DNA from: Polaribacter batillariae
Lineage (GTDB): Bacteria; Bacteroidota; Bacteroidia; Flavobacteriales; Flavobacteriaceae
Direction of reading: 5' to 3'
Length of the DNA stretch: 64,000 bases
Assembly (NCBI RefSeq): GCF_017498485.1
Contig: NZ_CP071795.1
Span: 310,001 to 374,000 of the forward strand
The notes beneath the pieces were generated by a model, which saw only the letters and a program-made list of their open reading frames with translations, had not been told where the DNA came from and did not search any database. Position 1 is the stretch's first letter. The number at the start of each line of letters is the position of its first letter. The position numbers were made by a program, and so were the translations under genes. Below, piece after piece: positions 10,799 through 19,435 of the stretch.

Positions 10799-11083
10799 TT
10801 ATTTAACATCGTCTCTAAATACTGATGGTAAAATATCGGGAATTAGTTTTATTAAAAGTGGCAATAATAAGGCACCACCTGGAAGCATAAATACTGTTAA
10901 TGCAGGTATTGCTTTACATATATCTAACATTTGTATTCGAATTTTTAATTTTTCTTCTACAGTTAAACTTGTATGTGTCGATTTTTTTAGCAAAGCCATT
11001 GCTTCTTTACTCTGAAGCAACTCTTGGTGTAATCTTAATTTATTTTTATGCAGTAAAATTTTAATTTCCTCTACGGTTTTCAT
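10799..11083 (-). CDS. LETM1-like (ribosome-binding) domain protein
   Basis: A 94-residue protein. The segment PALTVFMLPGGALLLPLLIK, followed by LIPDILPSVF, matches the core of the LETM1/RBD domain; the first half is a charged helix. Small LETM1-like proteins are common in Bacteroidota but their role is not defined. Its ATG overlaps the TGA of the proline dehydrogenase gene (ATGA), so the two are translated as a pair. Confidence 0.75.
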   Translation of the reverse strand: MKTVEEIKILLHKNKLRLHQELLQSKEAMALLKKSTHTSLTVEEKLKIRIQMLDICKAIPALTVFMLPGGALLLPLLIKLIPDILPSVFRDDVK

Positions 11084-12246
11084 TCTAATTTTCTACGTTT
11101 TCTTTCTATTTTAATTAAATTTAACTCCCTGCTTGTTTGCCCTGCAACAGAGGTGTTTTCTTCTGCTCTTCTTATTAAATACGGCATTACATCTCTTACG
11201 GGACCAAATGGAAGGTATTTGGCAACATTATAACCTTGGTTTGCTAAATTGTAGCTAATGTGGTCGCTCATACCAAATAATTGACCAAACCAAAGTTTTT
11301 TATCGTTTTTTTTAATGTTGTATTTATTCGCTAAATCCATCACTAAATACGAGCTTTCTTCGTTATGAGTTCCTGCAAAAAGTGCCATTTTGGGGTGTTC
11401 CATCATATATTGAATCGCTTTGTCGTAATTGGTATCTGTGGCTGCTTTATTTTCGCAGATTGGAGATGGATATCCTTTCTCTTTTGCTCTTTCTCTTTCT
11501 TTTTCCATATATGCACCTCTAACGACTTTCATACCAATATAAAACTCTTTTTGATGTGCTTTTTGGTGTAGCGCTTTTAAATACTCTAAACGATCGTGCC
11601 TGTACATTTGTAGCGTATTAAAAACAATGGCCTTTTCTTTGTTATAGGTTTCCATTAAGTCTTCTATAAGTTCGTCTGCCGCTTTTTGCATCCAGCTTTC
11701 TTCTGCATCTATTAATAAAGGAACATCTTTTTTTACAGCTGCTTTACATACTTTGTGATAACGATCTTGCACTCTATTCCACTCTGCTTGTTCTTCTTCT
11801 GTAAGCTTTTTTCCTTCGGTTATTTTTTGATATAAAGCAAAACGTCCAAATCCTGTAGGTTTAAAAACCGCAAACGGAATGGATTTTTTTTCTTCGCAAA
11901 AGTTTATAATTTTTAAAATTTTTTCTAAAGCTCCATCAAAACTTACTTCTTTGTCTTGCCCTTCTACAGAATAATCTAAAACACTATGTACATTGCCATT
12001 ACTGTACATATTATCGATAATAGGCAAACAATCTTCTTCTGTAACGCCACCACAAAAATGGTCGAAAACTGTAGAACGAATAAGCCCTTCTATGGGCAAA
12101 TGTGCTTTTAATGCAAAGTTCGTTACAACGCTACCTATCTTTACCATTGGCTGACTCTGAATCATTTTAAACAGAAAATAAGCCCGTTCTAATTGAGAAT
12201 CGGATTTTAAAGCAAAAGCTACTTTTGTGTTATCGAAAAGTTTCAT
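11080..12246 (-). CDS. Proline dehydrogenase
   Basis: A 388-residue FAD enzyme oxidising L-proline to pyrroline-5-carboxylate, monofunctional type. Conserved barrel segments include VPLLIDAEESW, NTLQMYRHDRLEYL, GMKVVRGAYMEKER and the GTHNEESS and GQLFGMSDH regions near the C-terminus. The start at 12246 gives MKLFDNTKVAFALKSD, a natural N-terminus; 36 further open codons upstream run into the divergent promoter region. A perfect -7 box TATATTTG lies at 12275-12268. Divergent from aroB. Confidence 0.93.
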   Translation of the reverse strand: MKLFDNTKVAFALKSDSQLERAYFLFKMIQSQPMVKIGSVVTNFALKAHLPIEGLIRSTVFDHFCGGVTEEDCLPIIDNMYSNGNVHSVLDYSVEGQDKEVSFDGALEKILKIINFCEEKKSIPFAVFKPTGFGRFALYQKITEGKKLTEEEQAEWNRVQDRYHKVCKAAVKKDVPLLIDAEESWMQKAADELIEDLMETYNKEKAIVFNTLQMYRHDRLEYLKALHQKAHQKEFYIGMKVVRGAYMEKERERAKEKGYPSPICENKAATDTNYDKAIQYMMEHPKMALFAGTHNEESSYLVMDLANKYNIKKNDKKLWFGQLFGMSDHISYNLANQGYNVAKYLPFGPVRDVMPYLIRRAEENTSVAGQTSRELNLIKIERKRRKLE

Positions 12247-12335
12247 CAGGCATAATTTTATACAGAACAAATATAGTCTAAGAGGGCAAATAATTAAATA
12301 TTTTCTACTTATTTTGCACTTTAAATTTTTATAAA

Positions 12336-13394
12336 ATGAAATCCATTCAAGCAATTAACTATCCTGTTCATTTTCAGAACAAAGCATATAAAGAAATTTC
12401 TCATTTACTTTTAAAAAAAGACTATTCTACTATTTTTATTTTGGTAGATGAGAACACTTTTGAGCATTGTTATCCGAAATTTATCTCTAATTTAGTAACA
12501 GACAAAAAAATTGAAGTAATTGAAATTGAATCTGGAGAGATTCATAAAAACATCGAAACCTGCATTAGTGTTTGGAATGCAATTACCGAACTTGGTGGAG
12601 ATCGTAAAAGTGTATTGATTACTTTAGGAGGTGGTGTAATTACAGATTTAGGCGGTTTTGTGGCTTCGTGCTTTAAACGCGGAATCGATTTTGTAAATAT
12701 TCCAACTACATTATTGTCTATGGTTGATGCTTCCGTTGGAGGAAAAACAGGGGTAGATTTGGGCGTCTTAAAAAATCAAATTGGCTTGTTTGCAAACCCG
12801 CAAATGGTTATTGTAGATGATACTTATCTAGAAACCGTTTCTAAAAGAGAAATAAAATCGGGGATGGCAGAAATTATTAAGTATGGGGTTACTTACGACA
12901 GTAAACTATTTAATGAAATAAAGGACAATAAAGGTTTAAATATCAAAGATTTAATATTTAGATCTATCGAAATTAAAAATGAAGTTGTTTTACAAGATCC
13001 TAAAGAGAAAAGCCTTCGAAAAATATTAAATTTCGGACATACGATTGGACATGCAATTGAGTCTTTTTATCTAGAATCTGAAGACAAAGAAAACTTAACT
13101 CATGGTGAAGCTATTGCCATTGGAATGGTTTGCGAAAGCTATATTTCTAACAAACTTTTAAATTTTCCGAAAGACAAATTAAAAGAAATAAAAGATGTTA
13201 TTTTATCTATTTATAATAAAATAAATCTTTTAAAAGAAGATTTTTCTAAAATTATAGAATTGCTAAAACACGATAAAAAAAATGTAAACGGACAAGTAAA
13301 TTTTGTGCTTTTAAATGACTACGAAAACCACAAATTAGATTGTAAGGTTTCTGAAGAGTTGATTGTGGAGAGTATGGAGTTTTATAATTCTTAA
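12336..13394 (+). CDS. aroB: 3-dehydroquinate synthase
   Basis: A 352-residue shikimate-pathway enzyme converting DAHP to 3-dehydroquinate, using NAD and a divalent metal. Motifs: LGGGVITDLGGFVAS (NAD binding), NIPTTLLSMVDASVGGKTGV, and metal-ligand regions AEIIKYG and FGHTIGHAIE. Length is normal. It is transcribed away from the proline dehydrogenase gene across a 89-bp gap. Confidence 0.97.
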   Translation: MKSIQAINYPVHFQNKAYKEISHLLLKKDYSTIFILVDENTFEHCYPKFISNLVTDKKIEVIEIESGEIHKNIETCISVWNAITELGGDRKSVLITLGGGVITDLGGFVASCFKRGIDFVNIPTTLLSMVDASVGGKTGVDLGVLKNQIGLFANPQMVIVDDTYLETVSKREIKSGMAEIIKYGVTYDSKLFNEIKDNKGLNIKDLIFRSIEIKNEVVLQDPKEKSLRKILNFGHTIGHAIESFYLESEDKENLTHGEAIAIGMVCESYISNKLLNFPKDKLKEIKDVILSIYNKINLLKEDFSKIIELLKHDKKNVNGQVNFVLLNDYENHKLDCKVSEELIVESMEFYNS

Positions 13395-13396
13395 AA

Positions 13397-13478
13397 ATGA
13401 CTTATGACTTATGACTTATGACTTATGACTTATGACTTATGACTTATGACTTATGACTTATGACTTATGACTTATGAC
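13397..13478 (+). repeat. Microsatellite: ATGACTT repeated about 11.7 times
   Basis: An uninterrupted 82-bp array of the 7-mer ATGACTT starting 3 bp after the aroB stop codon. It is not in a gene. A 7-bp unit shifts reading frame each copy and such arrays change length by slippage; here any effect would be on the aroB 3' untranslated region. Confidence 0.97.
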
Positions 13479-13505
13479 AAAGTTCAAAATTTCTTATAAT
13501 ATATC

Positions 13506-13547
13506 AAAAAAAAAGGAGTATTAATTAAAACTTAATACTCCTTTTTT
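13506..13547. terminator. Bidirectional terminator between aroB and the TonB receptor gene
   Basis: Arms GGAGTATTAA (13515-13524) and TTAATACTCC (13532-13541) with a 7-nt loop, flanked by an A-run and a T-run. It can end both the plus-strand aroB and the minus-strand receptor transcript. Confidence 0.9.
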
Positions 13548-13598
13548 AGTCTTACGTCTTATTTTATTTTCAGTCTTACTTCAAAAAAATGTGATTCT

Positions 13599-16112
13599 CT
13601 AAAACTCTCTTTTTCCAAATTCACTTTCTATAAATTTCGATTTATTTTTAGCGGCATTAAATGTGTAAGAAAGGTTTAAAGAAACCATATCTACTTCGTA
13701 CCTATAATTGGTCGTTGTGTAAAACTGGTTTGCTCTAGATGTTGTAATTCGTTGTTCGTTTGTGTTTAACAAACCCATGTCTATATTTTGCCATTGCAAT
13801 GTTGCTGTTAAGCGATTGTCCATAAACTTTTTACGAAAGGTTAAGTTTGGCGAATAAAAACGGGAATCTTTACCCATTGCTGTATTTCTGTCCGATAAAT
13901 AATTAAAAGTAAATTGCAAAGAAGCATTTTCCCAGAAATTATAGGTAGAATTTAAATTGAATGAGTATATAGTTGCTTTGGTATCTATATTATAATTTCT
14001 TTCAACCCCATCTCTATGTCTAAAATTTAAAACGCCATTAATTGCATAATTATAAACATTTGCACCAATAAAGTTCGTCCAATTTTTAGTCGGTTTTAAG
14101 GTTGCTCCGATTTCTAAACCAATTGAATTGCTTTTACCAACATTCGAGTACACCCTGTTAATAATACTATCTAAAACAGCTCCATTACTTTTATAAGCTA
14201 AGGTGTTTACGCGATTTATTACATTATTTACATGCCTGTAATAAGCAGTTGCATAAACAGAATTTCCTCCTTTTAGTTTTTTTGTGATCCCTAATTCTAC
14301 CAAATCGATAAATTCTGGTAATAAAGTATTGTCTCCCTGTTCAAAAACTTCGGAATGTTCGCGCTCTGCAAAGCTGTTCATTTTAAAGGTGGTAGTTCTT
14401 TCTACCCTTTTACTGTAGGCTGTTTTTATGTTGGTTTTATCATTAATTTTGTACTGAAGAGAAGCTGAAGGAAATAATTTTACAAAATCGTAATCGTATC
14501 TATTTTCTTGGGTTTCGCTCTGTAAAGCTTCAATATAGGTTCTATCCATAGATTCTAAACGAACTCCTGCTGCATAATTCCATTTATTTTTAGACCCTGA
14601 AATTTGTGCATATCCAGAATGAATGATTCTTTTTAAACTTACATCGCTCGAAAATTCTGGAACTACATTTCCATCTCTTTCGTAAACAAATTTTCCTGTA
14701 TGGTCTAAATCTCGATATTGATAACCTGTTTCTAAAGTTCCGAATGAAAACGGTTTCCATAAATAATCTAGGTTAAAACGTGTACCATATAAAGGATTGT
14801 CGTTGGTATTGAATTCTCTTTGATATACAATAGAATTATCAGGAAACCCTAAATTGTCGTTTTCTGTGGGACCTCCTAAAAAAGTGTATTCGTACAATAT
14901 CGAAGTAGAAATTTTAGATTTATTTTTAAATTGATGCGAATAATCGAAACTCCCCAAAGCAAAATCTCCTTTACGAACTCTTAAATTATGGTTGAAATAA
15001 GTAAATTCGTACAACAAATTATTGCTGCCAATTGGAGAAACTGCAGTGTTGTTATAAACAATGTCTGCCAAACGTTCTTTTGTTCTTTTTCCTGCGAAAA
15101 AACCTAAAGAATACTTATTTGAGGTGTTGGGTGTATAATCTATATTAAAACGGCCATTATACGTAATTTCATCGAAACTACGCTCGCCATCAGAAGGTAA
15201 AAAAGTGGTTTTATTCTCTGGAGCATTTACAATAAACATATCTCCTTCTCTTCTACCTGTTTTATCGTTTCTTTGATAACTTGCACCCACAGAAATATTC
15301 CAATTGTTTGTTCTTTTGTTAATGGTTGCATCGATTCCGTATCTTTTTGCGGAAACTTTGGTGTCATAATCTTCAATAGAAGGAAATCCGCCACGAATGT
15401 TTATTTGTGCAAATGTTCCGTTAATTGCCCCTTTTTTAGTGAGTATATTTATAATTCCGCCTTTTCCTTCAGGATCGTATTTTGCAGAAGGCGCTGTAAT
15501 TAATTCGATAGATTGCAAGGCATTCGCAGGCAATTGTGCTAAAATGGTTGTTGGGTCGCCCTGTGTTGGTTTTCCATTGATTAAAACCGTAAATCCTTTA
15601 CTTCCTCGAACACTTATTTCGCCTAAACCGTCAATTGTAACAGAAGGTAGGTTTTTAACAACATCAACCGCATTTCCACCCACTGTACTTTGGTATTTTT
15701 TTGTGTCGAAAACTTGTCGATCGATTTTATGAGACACGGTTTGTTTTTCTGTTTTAACAACGACTTCATTTAATTGATTTCCAGAACCTAAAACAATTTT
15801 TATTGTACCTAAGTCTTTTTTTTCTCCTTTGTTATTTATTACAATAGATGAAATTGTTTTTACTTGATAACCGATAAAAGAAGCTTCTAAATAATAGATT
15901 CCTTGTTTTACATTCGCAATCGAAAAAACACCCTTATTATTCGTTACAACGCCAGTAACCAGTTTTTTATCTTGTTGATTGTATAAAGCTACAGTGGCAT
16001 ATTCAAGAGGATAATTATCTTCATTATCAATAATTTTACCTGTTATTTGTGAAAAAGAAACCTGACTACCCATAAAAATTAGAAGTAGAAAAATCCATTT
16101 GTTTAGATTCAT
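13599..16112 (-). CDS. TonB-dependent outer-membrane receptor with carboxypeptidase-like domain
   Basis: An 837-residue outer-membrane protein. It has a signal peptide (MNLNKWIFLLLIFMGSQVSF), a carboxypeptidase-regulatory-like beta-sandwich at about residues 23-110 (TGKIIDNEDNYPLEYATVAL), a plug domain at about 125-230 (VDVVKNLPSVTIDGLGEISV, GGIINILTKKGA), then a beta-barrel ending in KREF. It belongs to the barrel type common in Bacteroidota regulons; no SusD partner is next to it, so the substrate cannot be inferred. A perfect -7 box TAAATTTG lies at 16149-16142. Confidence 0.92.
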   Translation of the reverse strand: MNLNKWIFLLLIFMGSQVSFSQITGKIIDNEDNYPLEYATVALYNQQDKKLVTGVVTNNKGVFSIANVKQGIYYLEASFIGYQVKTISSIVINNKGEKKDLGTIKIVLGSGNQLNEVVVKTEKQTVSHKIDRQVFDTKKYQSTVGGNAVDVVKNLPSVTIDGLGEISVRGSKGFTVLINGKPTQGDPTTILAQLPANALQSIELITAPSAKYDPEGKGGIINILTKKGAINGTFAQINIRGGFPSIEDYDTKVSAKRYGIDATINKRTNNWNISVGASYQRNDKTGRREGDMFIVNAPENKTTFLPSDGERSFDEITYNGRFNIDYTPNTSNKYSLGFFAGKRTKERLADIVYNNTAVSPIGSNNLLYEFTYFNHNLRVRKGDFALGSFDYSHQFKNKSKISTSILYEYTFLGGPTENDNLGFPDNSIVYQREFNTNDNPLYGTRFNLDYLWKPFSFGTLETGYQYRDLDHTGKFVYERDGNVVPEFSSDVSLKRIIHSGYAQISGSKNKWNYAAGVRLESMDRTYIEALQSETQENRYDYDFVKLFPSASLQYKINDKTNIKTAYSKRVERTTTFKMNSFAEREHSEVFEQGDNTLLPEFIDLVELGITKKLKGGNSVYATAYYRHVNNVINRVNTLAYKSNGAVLDSIINRVYSNVGKSNSIGLEIGATLKPTKNWTNFIGANVYNYAINGVLNFRHRDGVERNYNIDTKATIYSFNLNSTYNFWENASLQFTFNYLSDRNTAMGKDSRFYSPNLTFRKKFMDNRLTATLQWQNIDMGLLNTNEQRITTSRANQFYTTTNYRYEVDMVSLNLSYTFNAAKNKSKFIESEFGKREF

Positions 16113-16232
16113 AATATTGCTTTAATCGTATTAAAAGAGCGCAAATTTACATTAAAAATAAAAGAGAGGATAATTAATTGTACGAGAAAGTTGGTAAAAG
16201 GTTTCTTATAACTTGGGGGTTATAGAAGCCAC

Positions 16233-16264
16233 AAAAAAAATCCTTCAAAAGAAGGATTTTTTTT
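16233..16264 (-). terminator. Terminator downstream of the cold-shock gene
   Basis: Perfect hairpin: AAAAAAAATCCTTC, loop AAAA, GAAGGATTTTTTTT. It lies 74 bp past the stop of the minus-strand cold-shock gene and upstream of the receptor gene. Confidence 0.9.
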
Positions 16265-16337
16265 ATAATTTATTTTTCTGCAGAATTTTAAATGCGAAGA
16301 AATTCTCGGTACAAAATTTCAAAAAAAGGTGTTGTTG

Positions 16338-16790
16338 TTAAATTCTTTTTACTTTAACTGCATTCATGCCACGCATTCCTTTTTCTAGCTCGAAAGAAAC
16401 TTTGTCATTCTCTCCAATTTCATCAATTAAACCACTCACGTGTGTAAAATATTTTTCGTTATTTTCTGTATCAATAATAAAACCGAAACCTTTAGAAGTA
16501 TCAAAGAAAGAAACTTTTCCTTTTCTAACAGGGTCTTCTTCTGGTAAGTCTTCTTTTTTAGTTACAGAAATTTCTATGTCTTCTAACTCGACTTCTACTT
16601 TTAATTCTGGGTCTGGTGGAGTATCTGTTAAATTTCCATTATGATCTACGTAAGCAAACTGAATTCCTGTAGATCCTTTCTCTTCTTTCTCGGCCTTTCT
16701 AGCCTCCATTTTCTTCTGCTTATCTAAACGTTTTTTTAAACGTTTCTTTTCTTTTTCACTTTTACTAAATGTTTGTTGCGATTTTGCCAT
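16338..16790 (-). CDS. Cold-shock-domain protein with basic N-terminal extension
   Basis: A 150-residue protein. The first 40 residues are a Lys/Glu-rich, probably coiled or disordered basic segment (KSEKEKKRLKKRLDKQKK). A linker of about 50 residues follows, then a cold-shock OB-fold at about 88-150 with the RNA-binding motif KGFGFI and the partner strand KYFTHVSGL. It acts as an RNA chaperone by family. The promoter places its start about 100 nt upstream, a long 5' leader such as cold-shock mRNAs often have. Confidence 0.88.
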   Translation of the reverse strand: MAKSQQTFSKSEKEKKRLKKRLDKQKKMEARKAEKEEKGSTGIQFAYVDHNGNLTDTPPDPELKVEVELEDIEISVTKKEDLPEEDPVRKGKVSFFDTSKGFGFIIDTENNEKYFTHVSGLIDEIGENDKVSFELEKGMRGMNAVKVKRI

Positions 16791-16899
16791 TAAATTTTAA
16801 ATAGATTTTTATTAAGAATTTGTGTAAGTTGAAAATGAATTCAAAAAAAAATCTAATTAAATAACAAAGTTTTATTAAAGAGATGTTCTCTACACGTTG

Positions 16900-16930
16900 C
16901 AAAGATAGTACAAATTTAATTTTTTTCAAA
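16900..16930 (-). promoter_or_regulatory. Promoter of the cold-shock gene
   Basis: On the minus strand TTTG (16930-16927), 19 bp, then TATCTTTG (16907-16900): both elements of the Bacteroidota primary sigma promoter at ideal spacing. The expected start is near 16893. Confidence 0.8.
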
Positions 16931-17064
16931 ATAAAGCTTTGTTAGATGTTTTAATTGATTGCCCTTTCGTTTTTACGAAAGACTTTTTTATGACTGTAAA
17001 TTTTAAATATTGTTAACAAAACATTAAATTATCAGTAATTCTTTCTTTTTTAATAGCATTACTA

Positions 17065-17083
17065 TTATATTTGTGATCAAATA
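17065..17083 (+). promoter_or_regulatory. Promoter -7 box overlapped by a palindrome (probable TetR operator)
   Basis: TATATTTG (17065-17072) is a perfect -7 box; TTTC at 17042-17045 is a near -33 element at 19 bp. The palindrome ATATTTG-TGAT-CAAATAT (17066-17083) covers the -7 box 9 bp before the TetR-type gene. Such an arrangement suggests autoregulation of the exporter operon; operator function is inference. Confidence 0.6.
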
Positions 17084-17091
17084 TTTATCTT

Positions 17092-17763
17092 ATGAAAGAT
17101 TTATTGTCTGTTTTAAAAATCTCTGTTCCAGATAAAATGTATATCAAAGATCCAGAAACCTCTGATTTAGGCAAGAGAATTATAGAACATAGCATTTTAT
17201 TAATTAACGAAATTGGTTTTGAAAGTTTTACTTTTAAAAAATTAGGAACAAAAATTGGTTCTAACGAAAGCTCTATATATCGATATTTTGAAAGCAAACA
17301 CAAACTACTACTTTATCTTTCTTCTTGGTATTGGGCTTGGTTAGAGTACAAATTGGTTTTAGGTACATTTAGTATTTCTAATGCTGAAGAAAAATTAGAA
17401 AAAGCAATTATTACAGTTACAGAAACGATTATCGACGACAGTAAATACTCACATATTAGCGAGCCTATTTTGTACAAAATTATAGTAAATGAAAGCTCGA
17501 AGTCTTTTTTAACAAAAGAGGTAGATTCTAAGAATAAAGAAGGCTATTTCGAAATTTACAAAAGACTTATTTCTCGTTTAAATGAAATAATTTTAGAAGT
17601 AAAACCAGATTATAATTTTGGTTTGAGCTTGGCAAGCACCATTTTAGAAGGCGGTTTACATCAGCATTTTTTGCAAGAACACTTTCCTTCAATTACCAAT
17701 TGTAAAAACAACAATACACCCACACAATTCTTTGTTCAATTAGCTAAAACTGCTTTACAATAA
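17092..17763 (+). CDS. TetR/AcrR-family transcriptional regulator
   Basis: A 223-residue regulator. The helix-turn-helix lies at about residues 40-72 (GFESFTFKKLGTKIGSNESS, then IYRYFESKHKLL), after an unusually long N-terminal arm of about 22 residues. The C-terminal helical domain is of unknown ligand specificity. It is the first gene of a four-gene operon (TetR, ABC, HlyD, TolC) and stops 2 bp before the ABC gene. It probably binds the palindrome at 17066-17083. Confidence 0.88.
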   Translation: MKDLLSVLKISVPDKMYIKDPETSDLGKRIIEHSILLINEIGFESFTFKKLGTKIGSNESSIYRYFESKHKLLLYLSSWYWAWLEYKLVLGTFSISNAEEKLEKAIITVTETIIDDSKYSHISEPILYKIIVNESSKSFLTKEVDSKNKEGYFEIYKRLISRLNEIILEVKPDYNFGLSLASTILEGGLHQHFLQEHFPSITNCKNNNTPTQFFVQLAKTALQ

Positions 17764-17765
17764 TT

Positions 17766-19433
17766 ATGGAAAATCAGCAATTAACCCCTTGGAAACGATT
17801 TTTAGGTCTCTTAAAATTAGAAAAAAGAGATATTTTTCAAATTTTTTATTATGCCATTTTTGGTGGAATTGTAGCACTCTCATTACCTTTAGGTATTCAG
17901 GCAATTATTAATTTATTACAAGGTGCGCAAATTTCTACTTCTTGGATTGTTTTGGTAGTTTTAGTAACCATTGGAGTTATTTTCTCTGGTTCGTTGCAGT
18001 TAATGCAGTTAAGAATTATAGAAACCATTCAGCAACGAATTTTTACGAGAGCTTCTTTCGAGTTAAGTTATCGATTTCCAAAGATTAAAATGAATGAATT
18101 GCGCAAGTATTATCCACCAGAATTGGCAAATCGTTTTTTCGATACATTAACCATTCAAAAGGGATTGTCGAAAATTTTAATTGATGTACCAACTGCATTA
18201 TTGCAAATTATTTTTGCATTAATTCTGTTGTCATTTTATCATCCGTTTTTTATCATATTTGGTATTTTATTACTGCTACTTATTTACATCGTTTTTAAAT
18301 TTACAGCACAAAGAGGTTTAGAAACCAGCCTTTTAGAATCTAAAAACAAATATAAGGTGGCACATTGGATTCAAGAAGTTGCAAGAACCATCGTAAGTTT
18401 TAAGCTTTCTGGAAATACAAATTTAGCTTTAAAAAAGAACGACAACTTGGTAAACAAATACTTAGAAGCTCGTGAGAAGCATTTTAGAATTCTTATTTTA
18501 CAGTTTTCTCAAATGATTGGTTTTAAGGTAATTGTAACAGCAAGTTTGTTGCTAATTGGTGGAGCTTTGGTACTAAGGCAAGAAATGAATATTGGACAAT
18601 TCGTAGCCGCAGAAATTATTATTTTACTGGTAATTGCTTCTGTAGAAAAGTTAATTATTGGTTTAGAATCTTTTTACGACGTTTTAACTTCTATAGAAAA
18701 AATAGGCCAAGTTGTAGATAAAGCATTAGAGCCACAAGAAGGCGAAAGACCTTTGTTTAAAAATGGACTAACAGTAGAGTTAGATGAAGTTTCTTACAAC
18801 GTAGAAGACAGACCCAAACACATTTTAAAAAATATTTCTTTAACCTTAAATCCAAAAAGTAGAGTGCTAGTAATGGGTGAAAGCGGTGCAGGAAAATCGA
18901 GTTTATTACGATTACTATCTGGTGTTATCGAGCCAACTGCTGGAAATATTTATATTAACAACCTATCTTTAAGCAGCTTACACTTAAACCACTATCGTTC
19001 TCAATTAGGCTTGTCTCTTTCCGATGAAACTCCTTTCGAAGGAAGTATTAGAGAAAATTTGGTGTTTGGAAATTCAGAAATCGAAGAAAAAATAATTTTT
19101 GAAGCGTTAGATACTGTAGGTTTAAATCAGTTTTTAAAAGAGCAACCTAATGGTTTAGATACTGTAATTTATCCAGAAGGAAAACAGATTTCGTTTACAG
19201 TTGCCAAAAAATTAATTTTAGCAAGAGCTATTATTAAACAACCCAAAGTTATGATTTTAGAAGATCCATTAGACCAATTTAACTTAAATGAAACTAAAAA
19301 AATTATTAGTTATTTAACCGATGTTAAAAGACCTTGGGCATTGATTGTGGTAAGTAGTAAAAAAAGCTGGAGAACCCAATGCAACCAAATAATTGTATTA
19401 GAAAAAGGAGAAATTAAATCTATAAAAAACTAG
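17766..19433 (+). CDS. ABC exporter, fused membrane and ATPase domains, degenerate ATPase
   Basis: A 555-residue half-transporter of the HlyB/MsbA type without a peptidase domain. Membrane segments lie at about 30-50, 60-80, 142-180 and 250-300; the ATPase domain is at about 335-555. Walker A is intact (GESGAGKSS, 371-379), and Walker B reads KVMILEDPLD (494-503). The LSGGQ signature is replaced by ISFTV (475-479), the Q-loop Gln is not seen (LSLSDET), and the H-loop reads VVSSKKSW with no His. The domain may hydrolyse poorly or be regulatory. Next to HlyD- and TolC-type genes it would be the inner-membrane part of a type I-like exporter. Confidence 0.88.
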   Translation: MENQQLTPWKRFLGLLKLEKRDIFQIFYYAIFGGIVALSLPLGIQAIINLLQGAQISTSWIVLVVLVTIGVIFSGSLQLMQLRIIETIQQRIFTRASFELSYRFPKIKMNELRKYYPPELANRFFDTLTIQKGLSKILIDVPTALLQIIFALILLSFYHPFFIIFGILLLLLIYIVFKFTAQRGLETSLLESKNKYKVAHWIQEVARTIVSFKLSGNTNLALKKNDNLVNKYLEAREKHFRILILQFSQMIGFKVIVTASLLLIGGALVLRQEMNIGQFVAAEIIILLVIASVEKLIIGLESFYDVLTSIEKIGQVVDKALEPQEGERPLFKNGLTVELDEVSYNVEDRPKHILKNISLTLNPKSRVLVMGESGAGKSSLLRLLSGVIEPTAGNIYINNLSLSSLHLNHYRSQLGLSLSDETPFEGSIRENLVFGNSEIEEKIIFEALDTVGLNQFLKEQPNGLDTVIYPEGKQISFTVAKKLILARAIIKQPKVMILEDPLDQFNLNETKKIISYLTDVKRPWALIVVSSKKSWRTQCNQIIVLEKGEIKSIKN

Positions 19434-19435
19434 TT

